NCBI GenBank assembly: GCA_947303145.1
Contig: CAMYXB010000023.1
Coordinates: forward strand, 1 to 11,872
Direction of reading: 5' to 3'
Source of the DNA: an uncultured Clostridia bacterium
Lineage (GTDB): Bacteria; Bacillota; Clostridia; Christensenellales; UBA1242
DNA: 11,872 bases
The translations under genes and the position numbers were made by a program. Positions 7,467 to 11,872 of the stretch are shown here, in pieces (position 1 is the first letter of the stretch; each line of letters begins with the position of its first letter). The notes under the pieces were generated by a model. The model worked only from the letters and a program-made list of their open reading frames with translations, was not told the DNA's origin and ran no database searches.

Positions 7467-7549
7467 AGCATTCGACAAAATAAAAAAGATAATACAAGTA
7501 AGTGAAAAATCAATCTCAAATTTATTGTAAATGAAAAAGGAGAAAAACT
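7467..7549 (+). other. rimO-pgsA gap, no clear promoter
   Basis: This AT-rich 83-nt gap has no convincing hairpin terminator. GATAAT at 7488-7493 resembles a -10 box but has no -35 partner at a proper distance. The only firm element is the pgsA ribosome binding site, AAAGGAG at 7536-7542, 7 nt before the ATG. Read-through from ftsK-rimO is the simplest reading. Confidence 0.6.
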
Positions 7550-8149
7550 ATGAATTTGCCCAATAAAATAACTCTTACACGCATTATACTCATTCCATTT
7601 ATTATGTTTTTTTATCTCTTCCCCCTGCCTCATGGGAGATTGATAGCACTTGTGCTGTTTATCATAGGGATATTGACAGATTTTCTGGACGGCAAGATTG
7701 CGAGGAAATACAACATGGTGTCCACACTTGGCGTTTTCCTTGACTCGATTGCAGACAAGATGCTGGTCCTGTCGTGTATGCTTCTTGTGGTGGCAGACGG
7801 CACCATCATTTCACCTCTTGGAGTGGTGGCACTCGCCATAATTTTGATAAGGGAACTATCCGTCAGCGCTCTTAGACAACTTGGTGCAGAGAAAGGCGTG
7901 GTGATTAGTGCGGATATGCTGGGCAAATATAAGGCCACATTCCAATTTTTTGCTATAGCACAGTTCATGCTCTTATCATATTTAGCCACGCTTATTGTCT
8001 CTTCTATTGTGATGACAGTGTTGAAATATGTTGCCTATTCTTTGCTTGCTGTGGCAGTGATATTAACAATAATTTCTGGTATTCACTATTTGATAAAGAA
8101 CAGAGGGGTTCTAAAAGATGAAGATAAGTCTCATCGTGATGTCGTCTAG
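7550..8149 (+). CDS. pgsA: CDP-diacylglycerol-glycerol-3-phosphate phosphatidyltransferase PgsA
   Basis: PgsA makes phosphatidylglycerophosphate from CDP-diacylglycerol and glycerol-3-phosphate in the cytoplasmic membrane, the committed step to phosphatidylglycerol and cardiolipin. The 199-residue protein opens with MNLPNKITLTRI, typical of the family. It carries the complete CDP-alcohol phosphotransferase signature DGxxAR(x8)GxxxDxxxD, with D47, G48, A51, R52, G61, D65 and D69 all present. About six hydrophobic segments span 9-25, 29-45, 70-82, 87-102, 128-148 and 152-180. The tail is short and charged. A strong Shine-Dalgarno sequence lies at 7536-7542. Its last 32 nt overlap the next gene in another frame. 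PgsA between rimO and cinA-recA is a common Bacillota arrangement and favours this call over other CDP-alcohol transferases. Confidence 0.95.
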   Translation: MNLPNKITLTRIILIPFIMFFYLFPLPHGRLIALVLFIIGILTDFLDGKIARKYNMVSTLGVFLDSIADKMLVLSCMLLVVADGTIISPLGVVALAIILIRELSVSALRQLGAEKGVVISADMLGKYKATFQFFAIAQFMLLSYLATLIVSSIVMTVLKYVAYSLLAVAVILTIISGIHYLIKNRGVLKDEDKSHRDVV

Positions 8150-9341
8150 CGAATTGGTCAGTAGTGAGAAGAACAATATTCTCAGCACTATGCGTAGTGC
8201 ACTGTATAAAAATAACCAAGAAATCCTCTCATCTACTATAATTAGGTCTCAATCGAAAATACTAGAGAATACACTAAGGAGCAATCTAGAGAGTAGCGAT
8301 TGTGTCCTACTTTTAGTGGAGAATGGCCTAGACAAGCCATATATGGCTAAAAGAGTGCTGTGTTCAATATTCGGTGGAGAGATGATTACTAGCACATATG
8401 CGAAAACAAACATAGAGGACTACATTAGGACGTTTAATGTCCCGATGAAGAGAGAAGATGCGACTTTCTCACAGATGCCAGATTTTGCGAGAACTATTAA
8501 AAATCCTTTAGGCGTGTTCCAAGGCTGTCTGTGTGAGAAAGATGACAAGACAGTCTTTCTTCTCCCTCTTGAATACAACGAACTGAGCCATATGTTTTTT
8601 GCTTCTGTTCTTCCATATATACTAAGGAATAAAGTAGAGGGAGCTAAAACATATGTTCTTAAGACGTTTGGTATCAAATATGCACATATGCTCATTCTTC
8701 TCAAGGATATGCTAAGTAGCAAGCACAATATTGAGGTGGTGTGCAACGAATATCTGGGCGTGGGAGAGGTCATCATCAATGCACCTAGGGGCGTGAGATA
8801 TGACTATGTGGACAGATTTGTCGCAGATGTGTTCGGCAGGCTCTATCCCTACATATATTCAGACAAGGACGAGAGCGAGAGCGAGTGTATTTTCTCTCTC
8901 CTCTCTATGAGGCATCTCACCATATCTTTTGCCGAGGACTTCACTGCGGGCAAAATGTCATGCACTTTTCTTTCTGCCAGTCGAAATGCTACAGATGTGA
9001 TGAGAGAGAACTATGTGCTGTTTAGCGGGGAGTCCAAGGAAAGAGTGCTGGGCGTAGACGGGAGTATAGCGAGAGGCAAGGATTACAAAGAGATGGCTTA
9101 TCAAATGGCTGTGGGACTGATAGACAAGACGGGGTGCGATATTGCAGTGTCCACCACAGGAGATTTGGAAAAGGGAGAAGTGGCCATAGCCATCGGAACG
9201 AGTGAGGGGATACACATATTCACCGACACAGTGACTGGTGGCAGAGAGGAGAAAATCACCTATGCCACATCGAGGGCTTTCTTCGAACTTATAAGGAAAC
9301 TGAAGAAAAACAACTTCCATATAGGCGAATATGTAGACTAG
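8118..9341 (+). CDS. Divergent CinA-like protein, probable pseudoenzyme
   Basis: This intact 407-codon frame sits exactly where cinA lies in many Bacillota, between pgsA and recA, and has the length of full CinA. The fold pattern can be followed by eye. An N-terminal molybdopterin-binding-like region (about 1-170) has KISLIVMSSSELVSS where CinA has a GTE motif, and LLLVENGLDKP (64-74) where CinA has TGGLGPT. LLPLEYNEL (148-156) replaces the usual PGPP-E motif. In the C-terminal nicotinamide-nucleotide deamidase-like domain (about 262-400), FAEDFTAGK (271-279) replaces AESxTGG, so the expected serine is Asp274, and STTGDLEKGE (345-354) replaces TGIAGP. Regular CinA hydrolyses ADP-ribose and deamidates NMN; activity is doubtful here. 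Start: ATG with GAGGGG at 8103-8108, overlapping pgsA by 32 nt. Homology is inferred from synteny and a pattern match by eye. Confidence 0.78.
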   Translation: MKISLIVMSSSELVSSEKNNILSTMRSALYKNNQEILSSTIIRSQSKILENTLRSNLESSDCVLLLVENGLDKPYMAKRVLCSIFGGEMITSTYAKTNIEDYIRTFNVPMKREDATFSQMPDFARTIKNPLGVFQGCLCEKDDKTVFLLPLEYNELSHMFFASVLPYILRNKVEGAKTYVLKTFGIKYAHMLILLKDMLSSKHNIEVVCNEYLGVGEVIINAPRGVRYDYVDRFVADVFGRLYPYIYSDKDESESECIFSLLSMRHLTISFAEDFTAGKMSCTFLSASRNATDVMRENYVLFSGESKERVLGVDGSIARGKDYKEMAYQMAVGLIDKTGCDIAVSTTGDLEKGEVAIAIGTSEGIHIFTDTVTGGREEKITYATSRAFFELIRKLKKNNFHIGEYVD

Positions 9342-9348
9342 AAATATT

Positions 9349-9376
9349 TTGCTTTATATTTTGGATATTATATGAT
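9349..9376 (+). promoter_or_regulatory. Probable recA promoter
   Basis: TTGCTT (9349-9354) and TATGAT (9371-9376) with a 16-nt spacer resemble a sigma-A promoter; transcription would start near 9383. A 7-bp inverted repeat, ATATTTT (9356-9362) and AAAATAT (9377-9383), brackets the -10 box. No Bacillus-type LexA box (GAAC-N4-GTTC) is visible in 9342-9409. AT-richness makes a chance match possible. Confidence 0.5.
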
Positions 9377-9409
9377 AAAATATCTTTTGTATTTATAAAA
9401 GAGGTTAAT

Positions 9410-10426
9410 ATGGAAAAAGACAAGAATTTAGAACAAGCCTTGCTCCAACTTGAGAAAAAGTTTGGCAAAGGCTCCATCATGAAAATGGGCGAACAGCCCA
9501 CACTGGACATCGAGGTTATCCCTACTGGTTGTCTCGTTTTGGACAATGCTTTGGGCATTGGCGGAGTGCCAAGGGGGAGAATAATAGAGATATATGGGCC
9601 GGAGAGCAGTGGCAAGACCACTCTCGCTCTGCACATCGCCGCAGAGGCGCAGAAGCTGGGTGGCACTTGTGCCTTTATTGACGCAGAGCATGCCTTGGAC
9701 CCTGTTTATGCAGGACATCTTGGCGTGGACCTAGACGAACTATATGTCTCTCAGCCAGACAATGGTGAGCAGGCTCTGGATATATGTGAGACTCTTGTCA
9801 AGAGTGGCGCTTTTGACATGGTGGTCATCGACTCTGTCGCAGCACTTACCCCTAAGGCAGAGATAGACGGAGAGATGGGAGATAGCTTCATGGGGGCACA
9901 GGCCAGACTGATGAGTCAAGCCCTAAGGAAGCTGGCCGGCATCATCAATAAGAGCAAGTCTTGTGTGGTGTTCATCAACCAACTTAGAGACAAGATAGGT
10001 GTTATGTTCGGCAATCCAGAGACCACCACAGGTGGTAAAGCGCTCAAATTTTACGCCAGTGTGCGACTAGATGTGAGGCGCATAGATGCCCTAAAGGACG
10101 GCAGTGACATTATCGGCAATAGGACTAGAGTAAAAGTCGTCAAGAACAAACTTGCCCCTCCGTTCAAGACAGCGGAATTCGATATAATATATGGCAAGGG
10201 CATATCTAATGATGGTTGTATAGTAGACCTTGCTGTAGACAATGGGATATTGGAGAAGAGTGGCTCATGGTTCTCATACAATGGGGAGAAGATTGCTCAA
10301 GGCAGAGAGAATGTCAAGAGTTATCTCGCCAGTCACACAGACGTAAGAGATGAGATAGAGGCAAAGATTAGGAGTATGTTCAAGTCTGGCTCTATAACTA
10401 GCGAGAATATGGAGGAAGAAGAATAA
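9410..10426 (+). CDS. recA: Recombinase RecA
   Basis: RecA forms ATP-dependent filaments on single-stranded DNA, performs strand exchange and triggers the SOS response. The 338-residue protein has every core motif. Walker A is GPESSGKTT at 63-71. The catalytic glutamate region is DAEHALDP (91-98, E93). Walker B is MVVIDSVAAL (137-146). Loop L1 is EIDGEMGDSFMGAQARLMSQ (151-170). FINQLRDKIGVMFGNPETTT (188-207) covers the ATP-sensing Gln191 and the start of loop L2. The C-terminal end is short and acidic (SENMEEEE), as in other RecA proteins. The ATG is preceded by AGAGG at 9400-9404. A terminator-like hairpin follows. The gene looks fully functional. Confidence 0.99.
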   Translation: MEKDKNLEQALLQLEKKFGKGSIMKMGEQPTLDIEVIPTGCLVLDNALGIGGVPRGRIIEIYGPESSGKTTLALHIAAEAQKLGGTCAFIDAEHALDPVYAGHLGVDLDELYVSQPDNGEQALDICETLVKSGAFDMVVIDSVAALTPKAEIDGEMGDSFMGAQARLMSQALRKLAGIINKSKSCVVFINQLRDKIGVMFGNPETTTGGKALKFYASVRLDVRRIDALKDGSDIIGNRTRVKVVKNKLAPPFKTAEFDIIYGKGISNDGCIVDLAVDNGILEKSGSWFSYNGEKIAQGRENVKSYLASHTDVRDEIEAKIRSMFKSGSITSENMEEEE

Positions 10427-10431
10427 CAACT

Positions 10432-10476
10432 AAAAGTAAATCATCTCTTGCTGTGGCTTTTGATGATTTATTTTTT
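10432..10476 (+). terminator. Terminator-like hairpin after recA
   Basis: TAAATCATC (10437-10445) pairs perfectly with GATGATTTA (10462-10470). Adding AAAAG upstream and the T run at 10471-10476 extends the stem to about 14 bp with one G-U pair. The loop is 16 nt. The stem is AT-rich, so it is weaker than the queA terminator, but the T run follows directly on the stem. Confidence 0.65.
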
Positions 10477-10526
10477 GGAATATAACTTGTGCAAAAGTCA
10501 AAAGATAATAAAAGGAAGAAAATATC

Positions 10527-11872
10527 ATGAAAAAATTTTTAAGAGTATTTTGCCTTATAGCATTGGCACTTGTTATGAGTGTCACTCTCTTCGCATGTGA
10601 CAACAAGCCCGCCTCTGCATACGATATAGCGGTGGCCAATGGCTTCGTGGGGACAGAGCAAGACTGGCTCAATAGCCTCAAAGGTCTCAATGGCACCAAT
10701 GGACAAGATGCAGATAGGATAAGCGTGCAGGACTTGTTTAGATTGGGTGTAAATATGGGCATATATACAGATGATAATGAGGGCTATCTGCAGTTTGTCA
10801 AAGACTGCATGACAGACAGCATATCTGAGGAGCTGATATCTCATATCAACAACCTCTCCACCAATGCCAATATGATAGCCTCTGTGGGTGCTAGGTGTGT
10901 CAATAGTGTGGTGAGTGTATACGCCAGTGCTGGTGGGACCAATTTCCAAATGGGCGCAGGTGTGATATACAGCATAGGGGAAGATGTGGCATATGTGGTG
11001 ACCAATTATCATGTGATTGTTGTGCAAAATGGCAATACATACACCGAATCTAGCGATATACACATGTTCCTATATGGATATGAATTTATCATCGAAGAGA
11101 ATGGCGAGATTGTCTATGGCGAGGGGGATATCCTCGGCACGTATATTGGCGGAAGTGCAGATTATGACCTCGCAGTGCTCAAGGTTGAGGGGGAGAGCCT
11201 CTCAAAACTCAAGTCTCTTGGTGCTAGAGAGGTGACCATAGCCTCTAGTGATGACATAGCCATAGGCACCACAGCCATTGCCCTGGGCAATCCTTTCGGC
11301 TCGGGCATAGCACTGACTGCAGGATATATCAGCAAGAGCAGTGAGCAGATAACTGTCACCATAGCCGGTGCTACAAGAACCATTAGATGTATGAGAATGG
11401 ACACATCTATCAACAATGGCAATAGTGGTGGCGGAGTGTTCGACATCAATGGACATCTCATCGGCATATCCAATGCCAAGAACACCTCCAGTCAAGTGGA
11501 GAATGTGTCCAATGCCATTCCGTCCAGTGACATCAAGGCATTTGTGGAGAATATATTGCATTTCTACAACAAGGCACTTCAAGATGATACTATTGTCGAC
11601 AAAACAGTGGGCTTGCACAAATATATCGTGGGCATCACTTATTCCAATATAAATCCTTCTCGTGAGATAGAAGATGACGGGAGCAACTCTCTTCACAACG
11701 ATATGAAGGTGGTAAGCATCACATCTGGTGGCACAGCAGAGAGTATGGGACTCATGGTGGACGATTATCTACTCGGTGTCAGTATCAAGAGAAACGGACA
11801 GACAGAGACAAATGACTATTATTTCAATCTTGGATATGAACTGCAGTCATTCATGCTGTCACTGAGAGAGGG
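10527..11872 (+). CDS. HtrA/DegP-type trypsin-like serine protease, lipoprotein (3' truncated)
   Basis: The frame opens with ATG at 10527 after AAGGAAG and runs 448 codons to the window edge without a stop. Residues 1-24 are a lipoprotein signal: KK, a hydrophobic stretch, then LFAC with Cys24 as the expected lipidated residue. Residues 30-61 include AYDIAVANGFVGTEQDWLNS and a short Gly-rich stretch. The protease domain (about 118-343) carries the triad His162 (VVTNYHVI), Asp214 (DYDLAVLKV) and Ser300 (NNGNSGGG), plus IALGNPFGSG (251-260). A PDZ-like domain starts near 390 (MKVVSITSGGTAESMGLMVD). HtrA proteins degrade or refold damaged envelope proteins. The roughly 50 residues between His and Asp include an extra segment (about 165-205). 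The C-terminus is missing, so a second PDZ domain cannot be judged. No clear promoter of its own was found. Confidence 0.9.
   Translation, partial: MKKFLRVFCLIALALVMSVTLFACDNKPASAYDIAVANGFVGTEQDWLNSLKGLNGTNGQDADRISVQDLFRLGVNMGIYTDDNEGYLQFVKDCMTDSISEELISHINNLSTNANMIASVGARCVNSVVSVYASAGGTNFQMGAGVIYSIGEDVAYVVTNYHVIVVQNGNTYTESSDIHMFLYGYEFIIEENGEIVYGEGDILGTYIGGSADYDLAVLKVEGESLSKLKSLGAREVTIASSDDIAIGTTAIALGNPFGSGIALTAGYISKSSEQITVTIAGATRTIRCMRMDTSINNGNSGGGVFDINGHLIGISNAKNTSSQVENVSNAIPSSDIKAFVENILHFYNKALQDDTIVDKTVGLHKYIVGITYSNINPSREIEDDGSNSLHNDMKVVSITSGGTAESMGLMVDDYLLGVSIKRNGQTETNDYYFNLGYELQSFMLSLRE

Noticed and set aside
7466..7549. Possible promoter before pgsA (GATAAT at 7488-7493)
   Set aside because: No -35 box lies at 15 to 19 nt; TTCGAC is only 11 nt upstream.
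7531..7566. 11-codon frame (MKKEKNYEFAQ) overlapping the pgsA start, a possible leader peptide
   Set aside because: It has no ribosome binding site and its sequence is explained by the pgsA Shine-Dalgarno region; there is no attenuator hairpin nearby.
10471..10526. Possible promoter for the HtrA gene (TTGTGC at 10487, GATAAT at 10504)
   Set aside because: The spacing of 11 nt is too short for sigma-A, and no better pair was found.
10539..11063. 174-codon open frame on the minus strand opposite the HtrA gene
   Set aside because: It lies wholly antisense to a recognisable signal peptide and protease domain, is rich in His, Cys and Tyr as expected of a shadow frame, and matches no family I recognise.
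11202..11696. 164-codon minus-strand frame within the HtrA gene
   Set aside because: It is antisense to the catalytic serine region of a clear protease and has shadow-like composition.
1..11872. A hidden defence, secretion or mobile gene system
   Set aside because: Every long plus-strand frame is a housekeeping gene in a common order; there are no transposase, phage, toxin-antitoxin or restriction genes, and no direct repeats suggesting insertion.

Overview
This window looks like ordinary chromosome from a low-to-mid GC member of the Bacillota (Firmicutes), most likely an uncultured Clostridia-type lineage. That placement rests on the gene orders ruvC-ruvA-ruvB-queA and ftsK/spoIIIE-rimO-pgsA-cinA-recA, on Gram-positive style promoters and AGGAGG-like ribosome binding sites, and on a lipoprotein signal typical of Clostridia. 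TGA is used as a stop (ruvC, ruvB), so the standard bacterial code applies. All ten genes lie on the + strand; there is no tRNA, rRNA, insertion sequence or CRISPR array.

Layout. Positions 1-2998: the Holliday-junction resolution genes ruvC (last 26 codons only), ruvA and ruvB, then the queuosine gene queA, closed by a strong intrinsic terminator at 3018-3052. Positions 3078-9341: a consensus-like sigma-A promoter drives ftsK/spoIIIE (DNA translocase with a long acidic linker), rimO (ribosomal protein S12 methylthiotransferase, TTG start 2 nt after the ftsK stop), pgsA (phosphatidylglycerophosphate synthase), and a cinA homologue overlapping pgsA by 32 nt. Positions 9349-10470: recA with its own likely promoter and a terminator-like hairpin. 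From 10527 to the window edge: an HtrA/DegP-type serine protease made as a lipoprotein, incomplete at its 3' end. The shared theme is chromosome maintenance: branch migration and resolution (RuvABC), strand exchange (RecA), chromosome pumping (FtsK/SpoIIIE), plus membrane lipid synthesis, tRNA/ribosome modification and envelope proteolysis.

The most unusual signals are not genes. (1) The tetranucleotide GATC does not occur at all in 11,872 bases, although GAT and ATC are both abundant, and GTAC occurs once; CTAG and CATG are common. This looks like strong word-specific avoidance. (2) The two gaps flanking ruvB are A-rich and carry A/T tracts spaced about one helical turn apart. The two gaps share a 17-base identical stretch and the same terminal tract layout, and the second runs straight into the queA start codon, which has no visible Shine-Dalgarno sequence. 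(3) The cinA homologue is a full-length open frame in its conserved place next to recA, but it has lost the recognisable catalytic motifs of both CinA domains, so it may be a retained pseudoenzyme.

No wholly new multi-gene system is visible. The gene content is housekeeping, and the novelty lies in the points above.
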